Under the pieces are notes generated by a model. It saw only the letters and a list, made by a program, of their open reading frames with translations, made no database searches and had not been told where the DNA came from. DNA of 64,000 nt, taken from assembly GCF_042682685.1 (NCBI RefSeq), contig NZ_JBHUHX010000016.1:1-64000 (forward strand), given 5' to 3'. Positions 1 to 7,729 of the stretch are shown here, in pieces; the first letter of the stretch is position 1; each line of letters starts with the position of its first letter. The position numbers and the translations under genes are program-made. Source of the stretch: Imhoffiella fuscus. GTDB taxonomy: Bacteria > Pseudomonadota > Gammaproteobacteria > Chromatiales > Chromatiaceae.

Positions 1-13
1 ATCGACCCGTATC

Positions 14-58
14 CGGACTTTCAGTCCGTAGCTTCAACCCACCAGCTTTAGCTGGTGG
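14..58 (+). mobile_element. Tandem hairpins, possible end of an IS200/IS605-group element
   Basis: Two perfect hairpins follow each other: CGGACT/AGTCCG (14-19, 23-28, loop TTC) and CCACCAGC/GCTGGTGG (39-46, 51-58, loop TTTA). A short G/C-rich palindrome around a TTTA loop is typical of the right ends of IS200/IS605 (IS1341-like, tnpB-only) elements, where it also forms the 3' end of the guide RNA. The body of the element would lie upstream of the window, so this cannot be confirmed here. A simple terminator of an upstream gene is the alternative, but no T-run follows. Confidence 0.4.
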
Positions 59-169
59 TTGTTGAGTGTGTGTATGGTTTGATGCGTGTCGACCGCTCGG
101 AGATCGGTGCTGTTGCGGGCGTGCTCGGACGGGGTGTCATGCTTGGATCCAGGGTTTCGATATTCGCGG

Positions 170-1801
170 ATGGCGTCCATGTCCTATCGCACTGTCGTTT
201 TCCTCGCGAGCGTGCTCTTGCTCGGCAGCTTCGCGGCGATCGCGCGCTTGGTCGACACCCTGGCCGAGCAGCGTCTGAGCGCGGATCTCGATCGCGAGGC
301 GGTGCGTTTGAAGACGGCCTTCGGGGTGATGCGGGTGGAGCTGGAGCACGGGATGATCTCCATCGCGGATCTGCTCGCGTCGGATACGGAGATCAGGGGG
401 TTGGTGGCGGACGGCGCGGCGGCGGTGCGTGCCGAGGGTGGAGGGCGCGGCGGCGCCGAGGCGGAGCGGATCCGTCGGGCGCTCGCGCACCGGCTCGCGC
501 CTCAGTGGAAGACGATGCGCGAGGAGATCGGTCTGCAGCAGATTCATTTCCATCTGGCTCCGGAGGCCGTTTCCTTTTTGCGCATGAGCGCGCCGGGCGC
601 GTTCGGCGATTCGTTGCGCGATAAACGCCGGCTGATTGTCGACGTGCAGCGCGATGGGCGTCGGCGCGCCGGTTTCGAGATCGGTCCTTCCTTTGCTGGG
701 ATTCGGAGCGTGGTTCCGGTCGTGGCGCCCGAGTCGGATCCGGGGCGGGCGTCGGCCATGATCGGCACCCTGGAGGTCGGGGCCAGCTTTCCTGAGCACC
801 TCCGACGTCTGAGCGTTCAAGTCGGTGTCGGTTACGGTGTGCTGCTCAAGCACGAGGCCATTTCCGGGCTCCTGTCCGTCAACCGCCAATCGGCGCGGAT
901 TCCTGCCGAGGACGATGGCGACTATCTGCTGGCCGCCTCCCGCGACGAACTGAAAACCTGGCTGAGCCGATCCCTGCTGCCGGCCTATAACGATGCCGAC
1001 CAGAATACCCGGCTCGACTGGAATGGCAGGATCTATCAGGTCGTGCGTTTTCCGCTGCATCGTTATCAGCGATGCACCGATCCGCCATCGCCACCGGTGG
1101 GTTCCATCGTCATCTGGAGCGACATCAGCGATCAGGTCGAGGCGCTGGCGCACTCGCTTGCTCGGGTGAACCGTTTCGCCCTCATCGGCTATCTGGGCGT
1201 GCAGCTTCTGCTTCTGGGGCTGGTGCGGTTCTCGCGTCGGGAATGGCAGCGCCAGCTCGACGCGCAGACCGCCGAGCTGAGATGCAAGGAGGCCCGTTTG
1301 ATGGAGCTGGCGACCACGGATCCTCTGACCGGCTTGCTCAATCGCCGGCGATTCTTCGAGCGGCTGACGGATCAGCTGGCGCGACTGGACCGTCTGGGCG
1401 AGCGCTGTTCGCTCCTGATGATCGATTTGGATCACTTCAAGCGGGTCAACGACAGCTACGGTCATGCGGCCGGCGATGCGGTGCTCCAGCGTTTTGCCGA
1501 TCACTGCCGGCAGTTGCTGCGCCAGACCGATTCGGTCGGGCGGATCGGCGGCGAGGAGTTCGCCGTCCTCTTGCCTGGCGAGGATCTGGGACACGCCAGG
1601 AGCGTGGCCGAACGTCTGCGCGCGCTGGTGGCGGACGATGCCGTCGAGACGGAGCGCGGGGCGGTGCGCGTGACCATCAGTCTTGGCGTCACCGAACTCG
1701 CCTCGACGGATGGTCCTGACACGGCGCTCGGGCGCGCGGACGAGGCGCTCTACGCAGCGAAAGAGGGCGGTCGCAATCGCGTCATCCTGTCGGAACCGTA
1801 G
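170..1801 (+). CDS. Membrane diguanylate cyclase with periplasmic Cache sensor (dCache-GGDEF)
   Basis: The protein is predicted to make cyclic di-GMP from GTP at the inner membrane in response to a periplasmic ligand. A first membrane segment lies at about residues 5-25, followed by a periplasmic part of about 300 residues whose FHL...SFLRM...FGD...GLGIR-like pattern resembles the dCache_3 family (FHLAPEAVSFLRM, then FAGIRSVVPV). A second membrane helix is at about 338-355. The C-terminal GGDEF domain has DPLTGLLNRR, DLDHFKRVND and an intact GGEEF (about residue 460), with RQTD five residues before it, which is the inhibitory I-site. The frame is open back to a GTG at 86. ATG 170 or 179 places the first helix at the N-terminus and is preferred, although no strong ribosome site is visible. 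No neighbour on this strand suggests an operon. Confidence 0.85.
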   Translation: MASMSYRTVVFLASVLLLGSFAAIARLVDTLAEQRLSADLDREAVRLKTAFGVMRVELEHGMISIADLLASDTEIRGLVADGAAAVRAEGGGRGGAEAERIRRALAHRLAPQWKTMREEIGLQQIHFHLAPEAVSFLRMSAPGAFGDSLRDKRRLIVDVQRDGRRRAGFEIGPSFAGIRSVVPVVAPESDPGRASAMIGTLEVGASFPEHLRRLSVQVGVGYGVLLKHEAISGLLSVNRQSARIPAEDDGDYLLAASRDELKTWLSRSLLPAYNDADQNTRLDWNGRIYQVVRFPLHRYQRCTDPPSPPVGSIVIWSDISDQVEALAHSLARVNRFALIGYLGVQLLLLGLVRFSRREWQRQLDAQTAELRCKEARLMELATTDPLTGLLNRRRFFERLTDQLARLDRLGERCSLLMIDLDHFKRVNDSYGHAAGDAVLQRFADHCRQLLRQTDSVGRIGGEEFAVLLPGEDLGHARSVAERLRALVADDAVETERGAVRVTISLGVTELASTDGPDTALGRADEALYAAKEGGRNRVILSEP

Positions 1802-1873
1802 CCCTGACGAGGCGCTGGCGCGATCCAGATCCATGACGTTGAGACGGGCGATCTGGTTGGATTGAGGCGGCAC

Positions 1874-1899
1874 AAAAAGAAACCCCCGAAGTCCGGGGG
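1874..1899 (-). terminator. Rho-independent terminator of polA
   Basis: Read on the minus strand, CCCCCG GACTT CGGGGG is followed directly by TTTCTTTTT, a classic intrinsic terminator. It lies about 130 bases beyond the polA stop. The plus strand here also holds a larger overlapping palindrome (CCCCCGAAG with CTTCGGGGG at about 1883-1913) and further GCCGGG-rich inverted repeats up to about 1980. Confidence 0.75.
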
Positions 1900-2030
1900 T
1901 AGGGGCTTCGGGGGAACATTGCCCGGCTTGGGGATGCCGGGTTCCGGGATCTCCATCCAGGGGGGGAATGGAAGATCCCAGCTCGCTCGTCCTATATGAT
2001 TCAAGAGTATAGTGGAAGTTCCCGACTACG

Positions 2031-4733
2031 TTAGTGTGCTTCTTCCCAATTATCCCCGATACCGATATCCACGATCAGCGGGACGGCGAGTTGGGCGGCC
2101 GATTCCATGGCGGCGCGGATGGGCTGGCGGCTGTCCTCGATGGCGTCCTCGGCGATTTCGAGCACCAGTTCGTCGTGCACCTGCATGATGATGCGCGCTG
2201 GCGGGCGCTCGCGCTGGATCCAGTCGTCCACGGCGATCATGGCGCGCTTGATGATGTCGGCGGCAGTGCCCTGCATGGGGGCGTTGATGGCGGTGCGTTC
2301 GGCGGCGGCGCGCCGGCCCTGGTTGCTGTGGTTTATCTCGGGGAGATAGAGCCGGCGGCCGAACAGGGTCTCGACGTATTTGTCCTCGTGCGCCTTGGCG
2401 CGGGTGCGTTCCATGAAGTCCTTTACGCCCGGATAGCGTTGGAAGTAGCGGTCCACATAGTCCTGCGCGGCGCCGCGCGCGATTCCCAGCTGCTTGGCGA
2501 GTCCGAAGGCCGACATGCCGTAGATGAGCCCGAAGTTGACCGCCTTGGCCGAGCGGCGCTGTTCGCCGGTGACCTGCTCGGGATCGAGGTCGAGTATCTC
2601 GGCGGCGGTGGCGCGGTGGATGTCCTGTCCGCTGGAGAAGGCGGCCAGCAGGCGTTCGTCGCCCGAGAGGTGGGCCATGATGCGCAGCTCGATCTGCGAA
2701 TAGTCGGCGGCGAGCAGCCGGTGCCCCGGTTCGGCGATGAAGGCGCGGCGGATGCGTCGACCTTCATCGGTGCGGATGGGGATGTTCTGCAGGTTGGGAT
2801 CGCTGGAGGAGAGCCGGCCGGTGGCGGCGACCGCCTGATGGTAGGAGGTGTGCACCCGTCCGGTCTCGGGATTGACCATCTGGGGCAGCTTGTCGGTGTA
2901 GGTCGACTTGAGTTTGGACAGCCCTCGGTGCTGGAGGATGAGGCGGGGCAGGGCGTGCCCCTGGTCGGCGAGCTGCTCAAGCACGTCCTCCGAGGTGGAC
3001 GGCGCGCCCTTGGGCGTCTTGGCGATGGGCTTGATGCCCTGTTCGTCGAACAGGATGGCGCCGATCTGTTTGGGCGAGCCCATGTTGAAGGGACGCCCGG
3101 CGGTCTCGTGGGCTTCGACCTCCAGTTCAGCGATGCGCTGGCTCAGCTCCTGGCTCTGTTGGGCGAGCAGGTCGCGGTCGATCCGCACACCGGTGCGCTC
3201 GATGCGCGAGAGGATGTCGACCAGCGGCATTTCGGTGGTGCGATACAGCTCGGCCAGCGAGGGCTTTGCCTCCAGCTGGGGCCAGAGGGCTTGATGCAGT
3301 CGCAGCGTGACGTCGGCGTCCTCGGCGGCATAGTGTCCGGCCGGTTCGAGCGGGATCTGGTCGAAGGTGATCTGTTTGGCGCCTTTGCCGGCGATGTCCT
3401 CGAAATGGACGGTGTTTCGATTCAGGTATTTTTTGGCCAGGGTGTCCATGTCGTGGCGACCGATGCTGTCGAGCACGTAGCTCTCCAGCATGGTGTCGTG
3501 GGCGACGCCGCGCATCCGGATGTCGTAGCGCGCCAGGACGCTCATATCGTATTTGAGGTTCTGCCCGACCTTGAGCCGGCTGGGGTCTTCGAGTAGGGGC
3601 TTGAGGCGGGCTAGGACGGCATCGCGATCGAGTTGATCCGGGACGCCGAGATAGCGGTGGGCGAGCGGGACGTAGGCCGCCTGTCCCGGCTCGACCGCGA
3701 AGGAGACCCCGACCAGTTCGGCGACCATGTAGTCGAGCGCGGTGGTCTCGGTGTCGAAGGCGAAGAGTTCGGCCCCCTCCAGCCGGCTCATCCAGGTGTC
3801 GAAGGACGCCTGGGTCAGGACCAGATCGTAGTCGGCGTCCTGCTGCGTGGGCGTGTCGGATGCCTCCGGCGTTTCGGGCGCGTCGTCCAGGCTGGCGAGC
3901 AGACGGCGCGATTCGATGCGCTCGTACCAGGTGCGCAAGGTTTCGCGATCGGGCGGGGTCGGTGCGAGATCGGCCGGCCCCAGGTCGAGCTGGACGTCGC
4001 GCTTGATGGTGGTGAGCTGGCGCGCGAGCTGGAGCTGATCCAGCGCCGCGCGCAGGTTCTCGCCGACCTTGCCCTTGATCCGCTCGGCGTTGGCGATGAC
4101 GCCGTCCAGGTCGCCGTACTCTCCGATCCATTTGGCGGCGGTTTTGGGTCCGCACTTGGGCACGCCTGGCACGTTGTCGGCGGTGTCGCCCATGAGGCTC
4201 AGATAGTCGACGATGCGCTCGGGCGGGACGCCGAACTTTTCGCGCACCCCTTCGGGGTCGAGCCGGGTGTCGGTCATGGTGTTGACCAGGGTGATCCGCT
4301 CGCCGACCAGCTGGGCCATGTCCTTGTCGCCGGTCGAGATGAGGGTCGGGATGTCCTGTGCGGCCGCCTGGGTGGCCAGGGTGCCGATGACGTCGTCGGC
4401 CTCGACCTCGGGGATCACCAGCAGCGGCAGCCCCATGGCGCGGATGATGTCCTGCAGCGGCTGGATCTGTTCGCGCAGATCCTCCGGCATCGGCGGGCGG
4501 TGGGCCTTGTAGTCCGGATAGAGGTCGTTGCGGAAGCTCTTGCCGGCGGCGTCGAACACCACTCCGATGTAGTCCGGACGATGTTCGTCGATCAGCTTGC
4601 GCAGCATGTTGAGCACGCCGATCAGGGCGCCTGTGGCCTCGCCCTTGGAATTGGTGAGCTTGGGCAGCGCGTGGTAGGCCCGGAACAGATACCCGGAGGC
4701 ATCGACCAGGATCAGGGGGTACTGGGTCGCCAT
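2031..4733 (-). CDS. polA: DNA polymerase I
   Basis: This enzyme fills gaps in repair and removes Okazaki primers. The 900 residues match the usual length (928 in E. coli). The N-terminal 5'-nuclease domain (1 to about 290) has LILVDASGYLFRAYHAL and the helix-hairpin segment MGDTADNVPGVPKCGPKTA. The 3'-5' proofreading domain keeps the FDTETT metal-binding motif, so it is probably active, unlike in many bacterial PolI proteins. The polymerase part has motif A (DYSQIELRIMAHLSGD), motif B (RRSAKAVNFGLIYGMS) and motif C (QVHDELVLE). The frame is open for another 2 kb upstream, antisense to rapA, but homology starts at the ATG at 4733 (MATQYPLILVDA). It is divergent from rapA over a 120-base promoter region. 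Confidence 0.97.
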   Translation of the reverse strand: MATQYPLILVDASGYLFRAYHALPKLTNSKGEATGALIGVLNMLRKLIDEHRPDYIGVVFDAAGKSFRNDLYPDYKAHRPPMPEDLREQIQPLQDIIRAMGLPLLVIPEVEADDVIGTLATQAAAQDIPTLISTGDKDMAQLVGERITLVNTMTDTRLDPEGVREKFGVPPERIVDYLSLMGDTADNVPGVPKCGPKTAAKWIGEYGDLDGVIANAERIKGKVGENLRAALDQLQLARQLTTIKRDVQLDLGPADLAPTPPDRETLRTWYERIESRRLLASLDDAPETPEASDTPTQQDADYDLVLTQASFDTWMSRLEGAELFAFDTETTALDYMVAELVGVSFAVEPGQAAYVPLAHRYLGVPDQLDRDAVLARLKPLLEDPSRLKVGQNLKYDMSVLARYDIRMRGVAHDTMLESYVLDSIGRHDMDTLAKKYLNRNTVHFEDIAGKGAKQITFDQIPLEPAGHYAAEDADVTLRLHQALWPQLEAKPSLAELYRTTEMPLVDILSRIERTGVRIDRDLLAQQSQELSQRIAELEVEAHETAGRPFNMGSPKQIGAILFDEQGIKPIAKTPKGAPSTSEDVLEQLADQGHALPRLILQHRGLSKLKSTYTDKLPQMVNPETGRVHTSYHQAVAATGRLSSSDPNLQNIPIRTDEGRRIRRAFIAEPGHRLLAADYSQIELRIMAHLSGDERLLAAFSSGQDIHRATAAEILDLDPEQVTGEQRRSAKAVNFGLIYGMSAFGLAKQLGIARGAAQDYVDRYFQRYPGVKDFMERTRAKAHEDKYVETLFGRRLYLPEINHSNQGRRAAAERTAINAPMQGTAADIIKRAMIAVDDWIQRERPPARIIMQVHDELVLEIAEDAIEDSRQPIRAAMESAAQLAVPLIVDIGIGDNWEEAH

Positions 4734-4853
4734 GGTGGATCTCGTCGTCAGCGATTCGAATGCGATCGCAGAACGGTAGCACAGCCGTTGGGTCTCATTG
4801 GCCGCCGGTGTAGGATAGGCCGCTTTTCTGAACGGCTCGAATCTGTGAGTAGC

Positions 4854-7634
4854 ATGCTTGACTTCGTTCCTGGCCAACGCTGGCTGAGTGAGACCCAGGG
4901 CGAACTGGGCCTTGGTATCGTCATTTCCACCGATGGGCGCTGTGTGCGCATCGCCTTTCCCGCCACCGGCGAGACCCGTCTTTATGCGATGCGCGAGGCG
5001 CCGCTGGCGCGGGTGGAGCTGGGGGCGGGCGAGCGGATCCGCGATCATAAGGGACATGAGCTGCGGGTGACCGGAACCCGTGTCGACGGGGGGCTCATCA
5101 CCTATCTCTGCGAGGACCAGAGCGGACGATACCGCGAGCTTCCCGAGGCCCAGCTCGACGATCGCATGCGCGTCAACCGTCCGCAGCAGCGTCTGCTGGC
5201 CGGTCGCATCGATAGCGATACCTGGTTCACACTGCGGCTGCGCACCTGGATGCAACGCATGGCCGAGTCTGGTTCGCCGACCCAGGGTCTGCTCGGGCCG
5301 CGCGTCGCCCTCATCCCGCATCAGCTTCAAATCGCTGCCGAGGTGGCCGGGCGCGACGCGCCCCGGGTGCTGCTGGCCGATGAGGTGGGGCTCGGCAAGA
5401 CCATCGAGGCGGGCCTGATCCTGCACCGCATGCTGTTGACCGGCGCGGCGCGCCGGGTGCTGATCGTAACCCCGGAGCCGTTGCTGCATCAGTGGCTGGT
5501 CGAGATGCGCCGGCGTTTCAATCTGCGCTTCGCCCTGTTCGACCAGGAGCGGGTCGAGTCGATGCCGAACGCCAATCCCTTCCTCGATGACCAGCAGGTG
5601 CTCTGCAGTCTGGATCTGATCGCCTCGCACGGGCGGGCTCGCGAGACGGTGGTCGAGGGCGACTGGGATCTGCTGGTGGTGGACGAGGCGCATCATCTGA
5701 CCTGGTCGGAGTCCGAATCGAGTCCCGGCTATCAGGTCGTCGCCGATCTGGCCGAGCGCACGCCCGGCGTGCTGCTGCTGACCGCGACGCCGGAGCAGTT
5801 GGGGCGCGCCGGACACTTCGGGCGTCTGCGTCTGCTCGACCCGGCGCGCTTTCACGACTATGCCGCCTTCGTCGCCGAGGAGGAGGGCTATGCCCCGGTG
5901 GCCGATCTGGCGGCGCGTCTGCTCGACGGTGAGCCGCTGTCGGAGGCGGATCGGGCGCTGCTCGGTTCGCTGATCGAGGATGCGGAACGGCTCGGTACCG
6001 AGGAGATCATCGCCCGACTGCTCGATCGTCACGGTACCGGACGGGTGCTGTTCCGCAACACCCGCGCCGCCATTCCCGGCTTCCCGGGGCGCGAGCTGCA
6101 TGCCTATCCCTTGCCGCTGCCTGCCTGCTACAGCGCGCTCGACGGCGATGCTCGGGTGCGACTGACCCCGGAGCGTCTGGCCGACAAGTCCTGGCTGGAC
6201 GAGGATCCGCGCATCGACTGGTTGATCGAGACATTGCGCGAGTTGCGTCCGGCCAAGGTGCTGCTGATCTGTGCCCATGCCCGCACCGTGCTGGAATTGC
6301 GCGAGGCGTTGTTGCGGCGCGCGGGGCTGTTCGCCGCCATCTTCCACGAGGACATGGAGATCGTGGAGCGCGACCGTGCGGCGGCCTATTTCGCCGCCGC
6401 CGAGGATGGCTCCCAGTTGCTGCTCTGCTCCGAGATCGGCAGCGAGGGACGCAACTTCCAGTTCGCCCATCATCTGATCCTCTTCGATCTGCCGCTGGTC
6501 CCCGACCTGCTGGAACAGCGCATCGGTCGGCTCGACCGCATCGGTCAGACCGAGACCATCCGTATCCACGTGCCCTATCTCACCGGCACTCCGGGCGAGG
6601 TGCTGCTCCGCTGGTACGCCGAGGGTCTGGGCGCGTTCGACGCCATCTGCCCGGCGGCGACGGCGGTCTATGAACAGGTGCGCGACGATCTGATGGAGGC
6701 CCTGGAGGATCCGGCCCGGGTGGAGCCGCTCATCGCCGATACGCGCGACCTCAGCATGCGCATCAACGCCGACCTCGCGGCCGGACGCGACCGCTTGTTG
6801 GAGCTTCATTCGCACCGCCCCGAACTCTCGGCCCCGCTGGTGGACCGCATCGAGGAGCTCGACGTCAGCCGCGAGTCCGCCGACTACATGATGCGTTTCT
6901 GGGATAGCTTCGGCGTCGAGTACGAGTCAGGCTCCGGCGGTTCGTTGGTGCTGCGTCCGGGTCCGCAGATGCTGCACGAAACCTTTCCCAGACTGCCCGA
7001 GGATGGGCTCACCGCGACCTTCGACCGTGCCGGCGCATTGGCCCACGAGGACCGCGAGTTCCTGACCTGGGAGCATCCCATGGTGCGCGAGGCGATGGAG
7101 TTGCTGACCGCCTCCGATCTGGGGACCTCGTCCGTGACCCTCTTGCGCAGCAGTCGGTTCAAGCGGGCGACCCTGCTGCTGGAGATGCTCTATGTCGCCG
7201 AGTGTCCGGCGCCGCCCGAGCTGCTGGTGGGGCGTTTTCTGCCGCCAACCCTGCTGCGTCTGCTGCTCGACGTCGAGGGGCGCGATCTGGCCGGCGAGAT
7301 CGATCATGCCGATCTGCGCGGCGACTGTCTGACCCGCAACTACAAGCTGGCGCGCTCGGTGATCAAATCGCAGGTCCCGCGTCTCGCGGCTATGCTGGAG
7401 CGCGGAGAGTCGCTGGCGAAGGCCGAGGTCGCCCGTCTGGAGTCCGAGGCCATGGTACGCATGCGCGCCCTGCTCGGCGAGGAAATGGATCGACTGACGG
7501 CGCTCGCCGAGGTCAATCCCAACGTGCGTTCGGATGAGATCGAACGGTTGCGCGCCCGGCGCGAGCGACTGGAGGGGTATCTCACCAAAACCCATCTACG
7601 CCTCGATGCGGTGCGTGTGATCGTGACGACCTGA
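4854..7634 (+). CDS. rapA: RNA polymerase-associated ATPase RapA (SWI2/SNF2 family)
   Basis: RapA binds RNA polymerase and recycles it after termination, using ATP. The protein has 926 residues (E. coli 968) and starts FVPGQRWLSETQGELGLG, the typical N-terminal Tudor-like region. The helicase motifs are LADEVGLGKTIEAGL (Walker A, motif I), VVDEAHH (motif II, DEAH), LLTATPEQLG (motif III) and, in the second lobe, SEIGSEGRNFQFAHHL and EQRIGRLDRIGQ (motifs V and VI). The C-terminal part is lower in complexity but collinear with the family. A GTG at 4845, nine bases upstream in frame, is an alternative start. The gene is divergent from polA and no co-transcribed partner is evident. Confidence 0.95.
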   Translation: MLDFVPGQRWLSETQGELGLGIVISTDGRCVRIAFPATGETRLYAMREAPLARVELGAGERIRDHKGHELRVTGTRVDGGLITYLCEDQSGRYRELPEAQLDDRMRVNRPQQRLLAGRIDSDTWFTLRLRTWMQRMAESGSPTQGLLGPRVALIPHQLQIAAEVAGRDAPRVLLADEVGLGKTIEAGLILHRMLLTGAARRVLIVTPEPLLHQWLVEMRRRFNLRFALFDQERVESMPNANPFLDDQQVLCSLDLIASHGRARETVVEGDWDLLVVDEAHHLTWSESESSPGYQVVADLAERTPGVLLLTATPEQLGRAGHFGRLRLLDPARFHDYAAFVAEEEGYAPVADLAARLLDGEPLSEADRALLGSLIEDAERLGTEEIIARLLDRHGTGRVLFRNTRAAIPGFPGRELHAYPLPLPACYSALDGDARVRLTPERLADKSWLDEDPRIDWLIETLRELRPAKVLLICAHARTVLELREALLRRAGLFAAIFHEDMEIVERDRAAAYFAAAEDGSQLLLCSEIGSEGRNFQFAHHLILFDLPLVPDLLEQRIGRLDRIGQTETIRIHVPYLTGTPGEVLLRWYAEGLGAFDAICPAATAVYEQVRDDLMEALEDPARVEPLIADTRDLSMRINADLAAGRDRLLELHSHRPELSAPLVDRIEELDVSRESADYMMRFWDSFGVEYESGSGGSLVLRPGPQMLHETFPRLPEDGLTATFDRAGALAHEDREFLTWEHPMVREAMELLTASDLGTSSVTLLRSSRFKRATLLLEMLYVAECPAPPELLVGRFLPPTLLRLLLDVEGRDLAGEIDHADLRGDCLTRNYKLARSVIKSQVPRLAAMLERGESLAKAEVARLESEAMVRMRALLGEEMDRLTALAEVNPNVRSDEIERLRARRERLEGYLTKTHLRLDAVRVIVTT

Positions 7635-7673
7635 GTTCCAAGGGTTCGAGCGGTCGCTCGGGTTACCCCCCAT

Positions 7674-7695
7674 GCTACCTTCCGCGATAGGTAGC
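7674..7695 (+). terminator. Hairpin after rapA
   Basis: GCTACCT (7674-7680) pairs with AGGTAGC (7689-7695) around an eight-base loop, 40 bases after the rapA stop and 35 before the next start. There is no T-run, so its role as a terminator is only a guess. Confidence 0.3.
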
Positions 7696-7729
7696 CGATA
7701 ACGATATAGATCAGTGGTGCCAGGATGGG

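Noticed and set aside
137..1873. 578-codon open frame on the minus strand opposite the GGDEF gene
   Set aside because: It is antisense to a clear GGDEF domain, has no family match and shows the low-complexity Arg/Gln/Gly composition of shadow frames in GC-rich DNA.
4734..6815. N-terminal extension of polA to 1594 residues
   Set aside because: The upstream part is antisense to rapA. PolI homology and normal length begin at the ATG at 4733.
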